DNA of 64,000 nucleotides from Sialis fuliginosa (GCA_961205875.1 OY540822.1:14634501-14698500), one strand, 5' to 3'. Numbered from the stretch's first letter, positions 39,367 through 51,362 are shown. The notes: a model not told the origin generated them from the sequence alone. A program made the numbers and translations.

Positions 39367-41261
39367 TTATATAACAATAAGCTAAGATATTATTAAAACA
39401 TAAGGTTGGATATAATTATAAAATTATATGGTTAAAGATTTTCAAAAAAAACTTCTCGTGAATTTTTTGTGCGTCTGGATAGAGAAGAAAAGAGAGGGTA
39501 TTAATAAAGGAAAATAGGGTGTTCGAAATAAACCAATATACACATGCCACAGGGACTGTAAATCATTTAAGAAGAAATGTTGGAATTCTTAACCATTATG
39601 TCATTTTCTCAATGACCGCTTTTATTAGAAGCTAAAAATTAAACAATTAATGCAAAAATATTTTTTTAGATATATATTAATAAAATTTTAAATAACAATT
39701 ATTAATAGAATGTTATTCCATATTAAAAATAATTTTTTTCGATTATTTCCTTTAAAAAATATCTTTTTTAAATGAATAAAATAAAAATTATAGCTAATAA
39801 CATTTACTTAAAATATTTTTTCTAATACGTATCGTTTTAAAACTAATTTAAAAAAAATTAAAAATGAGAAGAATAAACATCCATCATTTTCAAAAATAGG
39901 TGTTATTTTCTTTGAAGAAAATTGATAATAAATATCAGTTTTCACCCTTTAAAGATTTGTCTTTTTTTTTATTCAGCGCGTGTACACATACCGTTGTCAT
40001 GACGAAAATAATCAGAATATATTCAGAGAAGGTCAAAATGGATATTTGCATTAAAATCTCAAAGTAAAAAAAAAATTGAGTCAACAATACTTCCTTATAC
40101 TATATTTATTTCATACATATATACATAACAATATAATAAAGTAAAATTAATTAAATAAACAATTACATATATAAACTTAACATGATGATAAGACGCAATT
40201 TAAAATTTTTATGGTTCTATACAATAAAATATTGAAAAATACTATAGTTATTTCAATATTTTAAAATGAATAAGGTAATCTGCATTTAATACGAATTTAG
40301 AGGAATTCAATCAAACATTTTCTTCGCATTTTATTCAATACAATATAATAAATGACAACAATGAATTCTTATTTCCTTCCTGAAATTCTTTACGTTTTTT
40401 TCACAGAGCCTTTCATGAAAAAACATGTACTTAATAAGTGAATCCTTCTTAGTTTTCTATGTACATATTGTGAACCTTTACACCTACGCCCTTCAAACCA
40501 CCCTCATTTTTATACTATGAGGGGCGCTTTTTCTTATTCAAAAGACTTTCTCGGCACTTTATTTTTACAATCATTTGCATAAAGAGAATTTTAAAGTCAT
40601 ATCGTAATCTACTGATATCTAAAACGATTATATGTTCAAAAATTATAATAAATAAATTAACAACTTTATCAATACTAAGGGTCTGTCTGTATAATGAAAA
40701 AATACGACAAATTAAATTCTTTCTGAAATGATATCTTTTAGTCTATAAGTCGCATCGTTTTATTATTATTAATTTTTACTAGTTATATTTTCAAATTTTA
40801 TTTTTTTATAAGGATAAGGATAATCAATGGCAGTCGTCATATTAATATAATTAAACCACTGGCTGCCGAGTCTACGTTTCTAAGGAAATTCTACTTGAAA
40901 TATAAAATACGCTCATTTTACAGTCAAAAATAATATTGGCATATATATGTATTTAAATTTTGCTAGTAAGGTAAAGGAGGGGTTGCATCAACCAAAATCT
41001 TATTCATAACTTAGTTAAAGCGATTTCTCAAGGGACTAGTTGATTACAGTAGACACTGAAACAAGGAGATGGAGCGAAGTAATATAGAAGCCTGCCAAAG
41101 AATCATTTTAAGATGCATTGATTTCATCTTACATTAACTACATATTGCAATTTGCATGCTAACAAGATTCGAATGGCATTTCCAATTTGTGAGGGGTAGG
41201 ATTTAAGAAGCTTGCACAGTGCATTCTGTTGACATAGAACAAGTACTGGCAATTGTTTCAA
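39367..41261. other. Intron 3, fourth stretch
   Basis: Very AT-rich. I see nothing supportable beyond low-complexity A/T runs. Confidence 0.5.
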
Positions 41262-41345
41262 ACGTAAAACTACTATCTGTAGTTTTACGTCACACAAATG
41301 TCATGTTTTTTTACCCCCCCCCCCCTCTTGTCACATTCGTGTACC
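41262..41345. repeat. Perfect 12-bp stem-loop plus poly-C tract
   Basis: ACGTAAAACTAC-TATCT-GTAGTTTTACGT is a perfect hairpin at 41262-41290. It is followed by TTTTTTTACCCCCCCCCCCC and TCTTGTCACATTCGTGTACC. The reverse of the poly-C motif (GACAAGGGGGTGGGGGGGG then TAAA) recurs at 62819-62840, suggesting two pieces of one repeat family. Confidence 0.5.
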
Positions 41346-41700
41346 CCTCACACAATTTGCAATTTTAATTTTTCTAGAGATGCACACGATACAAGATAAG
41401 ATTGACTTTAAGTAAGTTTCATTTCGTCTCGTCAAAATTTTTACTTTAAATTTAATAAATTTAAGTCTAAATTAAGTAAGGTCGTATGTTTTTCAACTGC
41501 CTGTTGGTCCACGACTCTTTATTCAATATATTCAGAGTAGCCCCTTGATTTCAGAAAACAGAAAATACAAATATCTATTATTATTTTACGTGTGACAATT
41601 TCCCACTGAGTCAACGATTTCCAACCATCGCGATCCCAGTGTAGCACATATTATAAAATAAAAATTAAAACTGGAAAATTTGACATTTCTATAGTACTTT

Positions 41701-41787
41701 TTAAAAATAATTTTCTAACAACAAGGGGGTTCCCCCATCGGCCAACCGGGGGACGCGCCGTAACGCGGTCAGGCTCCGCGCACGGAC
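41701..41787 (-). other. Minus-strand exon-like segment (GC-rich, open frame to stop)
   Basis: Read on the minus strand, a strong acceptor (TGCTTTTCTCTTTCAG at 41803-41788) is followed by 29 codons VRARSLTALRRVPRLADGGT...ENYF and a TAA. The segment is abruptly GC-rich in AT-rich surroundings. It contains a CCCCCGGTTGG/CCGATGGGGG-type inverted pairing. It is at the low-coordinate edge of the satellite array and would be the last exon of a minus-strand unit starting at 46468. I do not recognise the peptide, and no clean AATAAA follows. Confidence 0.35.
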
Positions 41788-43440
41788 CTGAAAGAGAAAA
41801 GCATTATTAGTATACACCAACCCAATATCGGACGTCCGAATAAATAAACATGCAAAGACAGACACAACATAAAACATAAACATGCAAGGACAGACACAAC
41901 ATAAAACATAAACATGCAAAATAATTAAGTATTACAAAAAGTATAACAATTCTAGTTGCTCAGCTGTCGTTGCGCCAAAGCTCTAATCTCGCCCGCTGAT
42001 GAGAAACTGAAACATACCATACATATTAAGTGTTAATTTCATAATAAAAAATCAAATCAAATTTTAAAACGAACTTTTTGATATGAAAAAATTTACAATA
42101 AAAATAAAATCAAATATTAAAAACATTTTAACAATTATTTGAAGAAAAAGATAGGTATAAGTCGACAATGTTCTTGTTAATCTGAAACATACAAAATATT
42201 AATAATTTAGCCGTCATAGATCGGCTTTTTGATATGAAAAAATTTACAATAAAAATAAAATCAAATTTTAGAAACATTATAACAATTATTTGAAGAAAGG
42301 GGTAGGTATAAGTCAACAATGTTCTTGTTAATCTGAAACATACAAAATATTAATAATTTAGCCGTCGTTGATCGGCTATTTGATATAAAACATTTAACAA
42401 TAAAAAAGAAATCAAATATTGAATAGAAACATTAGGGGTAGGTATAAGTCGATAACGTTCTTGTTAATCTGAAACATACAAAATATTAATAATTTAGCCG
42501 TCGTTGATCGGCTATTTGATATAAAACATTTTACAATAAAAAAGAAATCAAATATTGAATAGAAACATTGGGGGTAGGTATAAGTCGACAATGTTCTTGT
42601 TAATCTGAAACATACAAAATATTAATAATTTAGCCGTCATTGATCGGCTCTTTGATATGAAAAAATTTACAATAAAAATAAAATCAATTAGAAACATTAT
42701 AACAATTATTTGAATAAAGGGGTAGGTAAAGTCGACAATGTTCTTGTTAATCTGAAACATACAAAATATTAATAATTTAGCCGTCATAGATCGGCTTTTT
42801 GATATGAAAAAATTTACAAAAAAAATAAAATCAAATTTTAGAAATATTATAACAACTATTTGAAGAAAGGGGTAGGTATAAGTCGACAATGTTCTTGTTA
42901 ATCTGAAGCATACAAAATATTAATAATTTAGCCGTCATTGATCGGCTTTATGATATGAAAAATTTTTACAATAAAAACAAAATCAAATATTAGAAACATT
43001 CTAACAATTATTTGAATAAAGCGGTAGGTATAAGTCGATGATGTACTTGTTCATCTGAAACATACAAAATATTAATAATTTAGCCGTCATTGATCGGCTT
43101 TTAGATATGAAAAAATTTACAATAAAAATAAAATCAAATTTTAGAAACATTATAACAATTATTTGAAGAAAGGGGTTGGTGTAAGTCGACAATGTTCTTG
43201 TTAATCTGAAACATACAAAATATTAATAATTAAGCCGTCGTTGATCGGCTATTTGATATAAAACATTTTACAATAAAAAAGAAATCAATTAGAAACATTA
43301 TAACAATTATTTTAATAAAGGGGTAGGTATAAGTCGACAATGTTCTTGTTCATCTGAAACATACAAAATATTAATAATTTAGCCGTCATAGATCGGCTTT
43401 TTGATATGGAAAAATTTACAATAAAAATAAAATCAAATTT

Positions 43441-43720
43441 TAGAATAAATAAACATGCAAGGACAGACACAACATAAAACATAAACATGCAAGGACAGAC
43501 ACAACATAAAACATAAACATGCAAGGACAGACACAACATAAAACATAAACATGCAAAATAATTAAGTATTACAAAAAGTATAACAATTCTAGTTGCTCAG
43601 CTGTCGTTGCGCCAAAGCTCTAATCTCGCCCGCTGATGAGAAACTGAAACATACCATACATATTAAGTGTTAATTTCATAATAAAAAATCAAATCAAATT
43701 TTAAAACGAACTATCAATCA
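43441..43720. repeat. Higher-order repeat insert: 32-bp minisatellite plus exon-like segment
   Basis: About three copies of a 32-bp repeat (CATGCAAGGACAGACACAAC, ATAAAACATAAA) followed by a unique GC-richer segment. The same block occurs at 41849-42070 and 44429-44700. The spacing of the last two, about 988 bp, defines the higher-order unit. Confidence 0.85.
43588..43643 (-). other. Exon-like segment behind a minus-strand acceptor (three copies)
   Basis: On the minus strand TATGTATGGTATGTTTCAG is followed by TTTCTCATCAGCGGGCGAGA, TTAGAGCTTTGGCGCAACGA and CAGCTGAGCAACTAG, then AATTGTTATAC. It is GC-rich and conserved in copies at 41951-42006, 43588-43643 and 44549-44604. The donor would have to be the weak GTTATA. 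There is no frame of useful length, so if transcribed it is probably non-coding. Confidence 0.35.
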
Positions 43721-45861
43721 TTTTCAGAACGAGGAATAAGACAACAATCTTCTTATGAATCTGAAACATACAAAGTATTAATTATTTAGCCGTCGTTGAT
43801 CGGCTATTTGATATAAAACATTTTACAATAAAAAAGAAATCAAATATTGAATAGAAACATTGGGGGTAGGTATAAGTCGACAATGTTCTTGTTAATCTGA
43901 AACATACAAAATATTAATAATTTAGCCGTCATTGATCGGCTCTTTGATATGAAAAAATTTACAATAAAAATAAAATCAATTAGAAACATTATAACAATTA
44001 TTTGAATAAAGGGGTAGGTAAAGTCGACAATGTTCTTGTTAATCTGAAACATACAAAATATTAATAATTTAGCCGTCATAGATCGGCTTTTTGATATGAA
44101 AAAATTTACAAAAAAAATAAAATCAAATTTTAGAAATATTATAACAACTATTTGAAGAAAGGGGTAGGTATAAGTCGACAATGTTCTTGTTAATCTGAAA
44201 CATACAAAATATTCATAATTTAGCCGTCATTGATCGGCTTTATGATATGAAAATTTTTTACAATAAAAACAAAATCAAATATTAGAAACATTCTAACAAT
44301 TATTTGAATAAAGCGGTAGGTATAAGTCGATGATGTACTTGTTCATCTGAAACATACAAAATATTAATAATTTAGCCGTCATAGATCGGCTTTTTGATAT
44401 GGAAAAATTTACAATAAAAATAAAATCAAATTTTAGAATAAATAAACATGCAAGGACAGACACAACATAAAACATAAACATGCAAGGACAGACACAACAT
44501 AAAACATAAACATGCAAAATAATTAAGTATTACAAAAAGTATAACAATTCTAGTTGCTCAGCTGTCGTTGCGCCAAAGCTCTAATCTCGCCCGCTGATGA
44601 GAAACTGAAACATACCATACATATTAAGTGTTAATTTCATAATAAAAAATCAAATCAAATTTTAAAACGAACTATCAATCATTTTCAGAACGAGGAATAA
44701 GACAACAATCTTCTTATGAATCTGAAACATACAAAGTATTAATTATTTAGCCGTCGTTGATCGGCTATTTGATATAAAACATTTTACAATAAAAAAGAAA
44801 TCAAATATTGAATAGAAACATTGGGGGTAGGTATAAGTCGACAATGTTCTTGTTAATCTGAAACATACAAAATATTAATAATTTAGCCGTCATAGATCGG
44901 CTTTTTGATATGAAAAAATTTACAATAAAAATAAAATCAAATTTTAGAAACATTATAACAATTATTTGAAGAAAGGGGTAGGTATAAGTCAACAATGTTC
45001 TTGTTAATCTGAAACATACAAAATATTAATAATTTAGCCGTCATTGATCGGCTCTTTGATATGAAAAAATTTACAATAAAAATAAAATCAATTAGAAACA
45101 TTATAACAATTATTTGAATAAAGGGGTAGGTAAAGTCGACAATGTTCTTGTTAATCTGAAACATACAAAATATTAATAATTTAGCCGTCATAGATCGGCT
45201 TTTTGATATGAAAAAATTTACAAAAAAAATAAAATCAAATTTTAGAAATATTATAACAACTATTTGAAGAAAGGGGTAGGTATAAGTCGACAATGTTCTT
45301 GTTAATCTGAAACATACAAAATATTAATAATTTAGCCGTCATTGATCGGCTTTATGATATGAAAAATTTTTACAATAAAAACTAAATCAAATATTAGAAA
45401 CATTCTAACAATTATTTGAATAAAGCGGTAGGTATAAGTCGATAATGTACTTGTTTATCTGAAACATACAAAATATTAATAATTTAGCCGTCATTGATCG
45501 GCTTTTAGATATGAAAAAATTTACAATAAAAATAAAATCAAATTTTAGAAACATTATAACAATTATTTGAAGAAAGGGGTAGGTGTAAGTCGGCAATGTT
45601 CTTGTTAATCTGAAACATACAAAATATTAATAATTAAGCCGTCGTTGATCGGCTATTTGATACAAAACATTTTACAATAAAAAAGAAATCAATTAGAAAC
45701 ATTATAACAATTATTTTAATAATAATAGTTTTAGAAATATTATAACAATTATTTGAAGAAAGAGGTAGGTATAAGTCGATAATGTTCTTGTTAATCTGAA
45801 ACATACAAAATATTAATAATTTAGCCGTCATTGATCGGCTTTTAAATATTAAACATTTTAC

Positions 45862-46468
45862 CACCACTCTTAAAACCCGCGTTCCGCGAAGTTGGTAGCT
45901 TCTGAGCTGGGTAGGACTCTTCTTCAATGCGAAGACAGAGCTTGACTTGCTGAAGTACACTCACTGACGACAATTAATAAATTAACTGGATAACTGCAGA
46001 CTCCTTGCAGCACAAAACTGTCAAAACACTGACTGACTGACTTAGTGACTGACGGACTTACCGACTGACTGACTTACCGACTTACTGACTTACCGACTTA
46101 CTGACTGACCGACTTACTGACTGAGTGACTGACTGACTTATCGACTGACTAACTTACCGACTTACTGACTTACCGACTTACTGACTGACCGACTCATTGA
46201 CTTACCGACTTACTGACTGACCGACTTACTGACTGACCGACTTACTGACTGACCGACCGACTCATTGACTTACCGACTTACTGACTGACCGACTTACTGA
46301 CTGACCGACCGACTCATTGACTTACCGACTTACTGACTGACCGACTTACTGACTTACTTATTGACAGACTTACTGACTGACAGACTTACTGACTTACGTA
46401 CTGACTTACCGACTTACTGACTGACTGACTAACTGACTTACTGACTGACTGACTACTGATTGACTACT
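45862..46468 (-). ncRNA. Putative non-coding first exon of a minus-strand unit
   Basis: Runs from an initiator TCAGT (A at 46468) through the GACT minisatellite to a donor-like GTG|GTAAAATG at 45861. The last 150 bases are GC-richer (CTTCAGCAAGTCAAGCTCTG, AGAAGAGTCCTACCCAGCTC, TTCGCGGAACGCGGG). No usable ATG lies between the minisatellite and the donor. A transcript is inferred only from promoter and splice-site appearance. Confidence 0.3.
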
Positions 46469-46475
46469 GACTTTA
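46018..46475. repeat. GACT/GACC/TTAC minisatellite
   Basis: About 450 bp of variant 4- and 8-mers: GACTGACT, GACTTACC, GACTGACC, with larger repeats such as CGACTCATTGACTTACC. On the minus strand it is a run of TCAG/TCGGTAAG, that is, serial copies of the arthropod initiator core TCAGT. Confidence 0.92.
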
Positions 46476-46503
46476 CTTCATTCTTCGAGCCAGCTTTTAT
46501 ATT
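46464..46503 (-). promoter_or_regulatory. Minus-strand TATA box plus initiator
   Basis: TATAAAAG (plus positions 46501-46494) lies 33 bases before the A of GTCAGTAG (46468). TCAGT is the arthropod initiator. Spacing is two to three bases longer than ideal. It faces into the satellite array and a GC-richer exon-like segment. Confidence 0.45.
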
Positions 46504-47254
46504 AAAACTTACGTAACTTGTTTATTAAAATTTATCGTAGTTAAAATTTTGTTGTGATTACATTTTATTTAATCACAAGACTCTAAAATTACGTTATTTT
46601 ATTCTGTGATGTCACAATTTAAAATAACATAAATATAGCAATCAATAAAAATATTAAAAAATTTAAAATTAAAAAGTATGTTTTATAAACAATTCCATGC
46701 TATTGAATGTTGAACCCTGATGCAAATATAATCAAATTTTCAATGTTTAAAAAAATTAAGGACTGAACTACATAATAGTACAATAATTTGTTTGATATTT
46801 AATTATAATTACAAGTTGTCTAATGCCGCTGGGAAACAAGAATCTGAAACATATAAAATGTTAATTGTTTAGCCGGTATTGCTCGGCTTAATATATTTAA
46901 AATTATGTAAATAATTTAATTAAAATTGAATAGAGTCAAATAGTGGTTAGTTTTATCTGAGAAATTATTGAAAATTAGTTAAAAAATTAACAATATGAAT
47001 TACCAACACTTAACTGGCTTGCGTTCCGGAAAATAAAAATTATTATTTTTATCAAAAAAGTGTTGTTTTTTTTAAAATTATTTTGAACTTCTGCATTCGC
47101 CTCATATTTTTATTATTCTTATTATTAAATCTTCTTCATTTTCTTCCATTTTTATTTAAATATTTTTTACACTCACTAACACACACATTAAATATAAATT
47201 ATATATGTAAACTATAATTCTCCCAGAATTGACGCGAAACTTTTTGATAAAAGA

Positions 47255-47560
47255 AAACTAAGTAATCTTAAATTACTGAATTTCCTTTTCATTTAACAAA
47301 TTGTAAATATAAAAATTATATACTGAGAATAGAAAACTAAGTAATTCTAAATTACTGAATTTCCTTTTCATTTAATAAATTGTAAATATAAAAAAATATA
47401 TATTGAGAATAGAAAACTAAGTAATCCTTAATTACTGAATTTCCTTTCCATTTAATGAATTATAAAGATAAAAAAAAATAAACATATATTGATAAAAGAA
47501 AACTAAGTAATCTTAAATTACTGAATTTTCTTTTCATTTAATTAATTTTAAACATAAAAA
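47255..47560. repeat. About 90-bp local tandem repeat (4 copies)
   Basis: Four copies of GAAAACTAAGTAATCTTAAA, TTACTGAATTTCCTTTTCAT, TTAAYAAATTGTAAAYATAA. The AGTAAT...ATTACT core is self-complementary. It sits within the first diverged unit. Confidence 0.85.
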
Positions 47561-47565
47561 ATATA

Positions 47566-47800
47566 CCGGGTGGTATTGATGATAAGCAAATATCTCAAAA
47601 ATTAAGAATTTTCTGGGAAAATGTTTGGTACAAAAGATTCAGGGTTAACAGGGGGGAAAACTAATGGAGGTAAAAATTTTGGCCTTGAGTGGAGGTTCGT
47701 TTTGAGGTCAACTACATTTTTTTAAATAGAAATCTTCTTCGATATGAAAAGTTTTTTCAAAAACCTCAGTTTAAAAGTTTTTTTTTAATTAACAATTTAA
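47566..47800. mobile_element. Possible transposon fragment starting ACCGGGTGG
   Basis: ATACCGGGTGGTATTGATGA and later AACAGGGGGGAAAACTAATGG, TTGGCCTTGAGTGGAGGTTC are absent from the sister units, so this was inserted into one unit. The CGGGTG end resembles the termini of several insect DNA transposons. The other end is unclear. Confidence 0.35.
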
Positions 47801-47970
47801 AAAAAATTAAGTTTTTTAATTGATAATAGTAAAAACAAAATTTTGATATTTAGTTGTAGATACTAGTTGTCCAGTCCACCAAAAAACAGGAATCTGAAAC
47901 ATATAAAGCATTAATTGTTAAGCCGGTATTTCTCGGCTTTATGTATTCAAAATTATTTAAATAATAGTTA

Positions 47971-48028
47971 AATAGAGTCGAACCCAAGACACTTGAGATA
48001 GCAAAAGTGGTAAGTTAAATCTGAGAAA
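47971..48028 (-). repeat. tRNA-like module in the tandem unit
   Basis: The minus strand reads TCTCAGATTTAACTTACCAC (D-arm-like), TTTTGCTATCTCAAGTG (anticodon-arm-like) and TCTTGGGTTCGACTC (T-arm/B-box). The same order recurs at 48636-48690, 49261-49316 and 49869-49922. Stems are degenerate, so it is not a functional tRNA but a tRNA-derived module within the satellite. Confidence 0.5.
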
Positions 48029-48366
48029 TAAATGTATATAAAAAAAACAAAAGCAATATGAAATACCAACATTTAACTGGCCTACGTTCTGGAAAATACT
48101 AATTATTATTTTTATCAAAAAAGTGTTGTTTTTTTTTTTAATTGTTTTGATCTTCTGCATTCTCTTCATATTTTTTTAATTCTTATTATTAATATCTTCT
48201 TTATTTTCTTCTATTTTTATATTTTTTTACACGCACTAACAGACATTAAATAAAATAGACATGACGCGAAACTTAAAATATATATTGATAAAAGAAAACT
48301 AAATAATCTAAGATTACTGAATTTCCTTCTCATTTAATAAATTATTAATATAAAAAAATATACATA

Positions 48367-48456
48367 TATTTAGATTGGAAAACTAAGTAATTTAAAATTA
48401 CTGAATTTAAAAGGAAATTCAGTAATTTAAAATTACTTAGTTTTCCAATCTAAATA
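48367..48456. repeat. 90-bp near-perfect inverted repeat
   Basis: TATTTAGATTGGAAAACTAA through TTACTGAATTT returns after AAAAGG as AAATTCAGTAATTT through TTAGTTTTCCAATCTAAATA. The arms are about 41 bp with one or two mismatches. It results from an inverted duplication of the AAGTAAT box and is unique to this unit. Confidence 0.9.
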
Positions 48457-50597
48457 CATATTTTTTATAAATTGTAAACATAAAAATTTCTAGAGAAATT
48501 CGAACCCTGCTGTAAATGTATTCATATTTCCAATTTTTAAAATTTTCATAATAGCAAAATGAAAATTTTGATATTTAGTTGTAATAAGTAGAGCCGCTGA
48601 GAAACAAGAATCTGAAACATATAAAAAGTTAATAGAGTCGAACCAAAGACACTTAAGATAGTAAAACTGCTAAGTTATATCTGAGAAATAAATGAATATA
48701 AAAAAACAATCACAATATGAATTACCCACATTTAACTGACTTGTGTTCTGGAAAATAAAAATTATTATTTATATCAAAAAAGTGTTGTTTTTTTTTAAAT
48801 TGCTTTGATCTTCTGCATTCACTTCTTAATTTTTTTAATCTTATTATTAATATCTTCTTCATTTTCTTCTATTTATTATTTATATATTTTTTACAAACAC
48901 TAACAGACACATTAAATATAAATACATACACTCTCACTATAATTGACGCGAAATATATATATATATATATTGAAAATAGAAAACTAAGTAATCTTAAATT
49001 ACTGAATTTCCTTTTCACTGAATAAATTGTAAACATAAAAATTGCTAGGGAAATTCGAACCCTACTGGAAATGTAGACATATTTCCATAGTTTAAAAATT
49101 ACAAAATAGCAAAATGAAAATTTTGATACTTAGTTGTAATTAGTAGTTGTCTAGAGCCGCTGAGTAACAAGAATCTGAAACATATAAAATGTTAATTGTT
49201 AAGCCGGTATTGCTCGGCTATATATATTTAAAATTATGTGTAGAATTAAATTAAAATTGAATAGAGTCGAACCCACGATTCTTACTATAGTACAAGTGGT
49301 TAGTTTTATCTGAGAAATTATTGAAACTAAGTTAAAAAATTAACAATATAAATTACCAACATTTAACTGGCTTGCGTTCTGGAGAATATAAATTAATATT
49401 TTGATCACAAATTTTTTTTTTTTTATTGTTTTGATCTGCATTCTCTTCATGTTTTTTTTTTATTCTTATTATTAATATCTACTTCTTTTTATTATTAATA
49501 TATTTTTTTACACGCACTTACAGACACATTAAATATAAACTATGATTCTTTCTCGCAAGAATTGACGCGAAACTGGAAATATATATTTAGACTAGAAAAT
49601 TAAGTAATCTTATATTACTGAATTTCCTTTTCATTTAATGAATTGTTAACAAAAATATTGCTACAGAGATTCGAACCCTGCTGTAAATATAATCATATTT
49701 CCCATGTTTAAAAATTACAAAATGAAAATTTTGGTAGGTAGTTGTAATAAGTAGTTGTCTAGAGCCGCTGAGAAACAAGAATCTGAAACATATAAAATGT
49801 TAATTGTTAAGCCGGTATTGCTCGACTTAATATATTTAAAATTATGTAAATAATTAAATTAAAATTGAATAGAGTCAAACCTAAGATTCTTCATATAGCA
49901 ATAGTGGTTATTTTTATCTGAGAAAATATTGAAAATAAGTTAAAACATTAACAATATGAATTACCAACATTTAACTGGCTTGCATTCCGGAAAGTAAAAA
50001 TTCTTATTTCATCAAAAAAGAGTTATTTTTTAAATTGTTTTGATCTTCTGCATTCTCTTCATATTTTTTTATTCTTTTTACTAATATATCTTCTTCATTT
50101 TCTTTTATTTTTTATTTATATATTCTTTACACGAACTAACAGACACATTAAATATAAATATATGCTCTCTTCCTAGAATTGACGCGAAACTTAAAATATA
50201 TATTGATAAAAGAAAACTAAGTAATCTAAAATTACTGAATTTCCTTTTATTTAATAAATTATAACCATACAAATAATAATAAAGGGGGAAACCTAACAAA
50301 CCTGAAAATCATTAAAACTTATAAACTAAATAAGTACTCCTCTCTGTCATACATCACCACCGGCTAAAAAGAGAGCAACTTCGCAATAAGTGTGTTTTTC
50401 TGTACCTGTTCTGGAGGATATAGCCCCAAAGGTAACGCGATATTTTCATTAATAAAATCAAAAATTATTTAACTGAATGTTAATGTGAATTTAAAGTGAT
50501 AATTATTTGAAAATGTATACAAACAAAACCCTTTTAGTTTAAAAAAAAAAATTAATAAATTATTAAGACATTAATCAAAATAACAATTAGTTATAAA

Positions 50598-50660
50598 TCC
50601 CTCGATGCCGCCGTGTCTGGAATACGACACAGCAGTCCTTCCTTATTGGAACCTAGGAAC
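50598..50660 (-). other. Exon-like GC-rich segment behind a minus-strand acceptor, unit 1
   Basis: On the minus strand ATATGTATCTTTACATTTCAG is followed by GTTCCTAGGTTCCAATAAGG, AAGGACTGCTGTGTCGTATT, CCAGACACGGCGGCATCGAG and then AT-rich AACTAATTGTTATTTT. Repeated at 53900-53962 and 57205-57267. The flanking motif (CTGAAATGTAAAGATACATA then TTAATTGTG on the plus strand) is a diverged version of the satellite box. Confidence 0.35.
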
Positions 50661-50751
50661 CTGAAATGTAAAGATACATATTAATTGTGTTGTGTAGGGT
50701 GGATGTGACGTCAACAGCCTTTGTGCAATGGTAGTTAGACGTGGCGTGGGA

Positions 50752-50797
50752 GTGTGACGCCTAACAGCCCCCCTGCATGTTGTTAGGCGTGACACAC
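50752..50797. repeat. 15-bp stem-loop, unit 1
   Basis: GTGTGACGCCTAACA, a C-rich loop, then TGTTAGGCGTGACAC with one mismatch near the base. Identical in unit 2 (54054-54099) and unit 3 (57359-57404). It lies about 560-600 bp upstream of the plus-strand initiator. Confidence 0.85.
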
Positions 50798-51326
50798 ATT
50801 GTCAATGTAACCTACTAGTGCTGCCGAGACGCTCAAAGCAGACATCGCCTAAGACCTTCTCCGGCTAAAATAAGCAGATAACTGTCTTTTCGCTAGTACC
50901 TTCCGGCAATACAATCACTCTATATCATATTTTAGTGAAATATCGCTTAAGGACACCTAGACAAGATTACTTATCGTGTTTATCTAGCTTAAGGCCCGTT
51001 GACGTATAAAATATCAAAAGTCTGCCTGGCATCGGTACACAACAACCCCGACCTACCACAGGAGAGGGTAATTTTGGGGCAGCGGGCCACGGGCGACGTT
51101 TTTTGCAATAATTCGCGCACTAAACAGGGCCCAACAACAAACACTGTCCGATAACGGGTCTTCAAAACCCTAAACTAACAGACAGGGTTCGTCGGCGAGC
51201 CGGAAATCATTAACTCGGATGAATCGCCCAACATAACGCACCCCCCAAATACCAAAATTCAATTCGTAAGTCACAAAACAGATTTCATTTCTTTCAACTA
51301 ATCCGTTTGGTGGAATACGATACACT

Positions 51327-51362
51327 TATAAATACACTCGCATTTATTCGTTCGTCATTCGC
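51327..51362 (+). promoter_or_regulatory. TATA box and initiator, unit 1
   Basis: TATAAATA begins exactly 30 bases before the A (51357) of TCATTC, a full match to the arthropod initiator TCAKTY. The leader then folds as GGACTCCTGCGGGAGCTCC at 51371-51390. This is textbook core-promoter geometry and is conserved in all three units (see 54629 and 57934). Confidence 0.6.

Larger units (their letters stand above)
41849..45850. repeat. About 150-bp satellite array with higher-order structure
   Basis: More than 20 monomers of 134-152 bp. Each carries ATCTGAAACATACAAAATAT, TAATAATTTAGCCGTC, a CGGCT hairpin arm, TTTACAATAAAAATAAAATC, and GGGGTAGGTATAAGTCGACA. Hairpins fall near 42210, 42360, 42498, 42632, 42780, 42931, 43083, 43233 and 43382. 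Minus-strand frames of 63-118 codons arise because many monomers are multiples of 3 long and lack stops; they are not credible genes. The array is interrupted three times by a different segment (see 41849, 43441, 44429 blocks), giving a higher-order repeat. Confidence 0.9.
46700..50288. repeat. Diverged tandem units with hairpin box and tRNA-like modules
   Basis: About five units with the same order: ATCTGAAACATATAAA, hairpin AAGCCGGTATTGCTCGGCTT, tRNA-like TCGAACCC module, GAATTACCAACATTTAACTG then GCTTGCGTTCTGG, poly-T with TTGATCTTCTGCATTCTCTT, CACTAACAGACACATTAAAT, GAATTGACGCGAAAC, GAAAACTAAGTAATCTTAAA then TTACTGAATTTCC, ATTCGAACCCTGCTGTAAAT, GTTGTCTAGAGCCGCTGAG. Boxes lie near 46872, 47921, 49201 and 49809; in the unit near 48620 the hairpin is deleted. 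These appear to be older relatives of the 422-bp subrepeats in the 3.3-kb units. Confidence 0.88.

Noticed and set aside
43441-43560. CRISPR-like array (32-bp repeats)
   Set aside because: Repeats are directly adjacent without spacers in eukaryotic intron DNA: a minisatellite.
42548-45293. Minus-strand frames of 63-118 codons with repeated FIFIVNFFISKSRSMTAKLL and similar
   Set aside because: They follow the satellite monomer, repeat with it, and shift or break wherever monomer length changes. No initiation context or domain.
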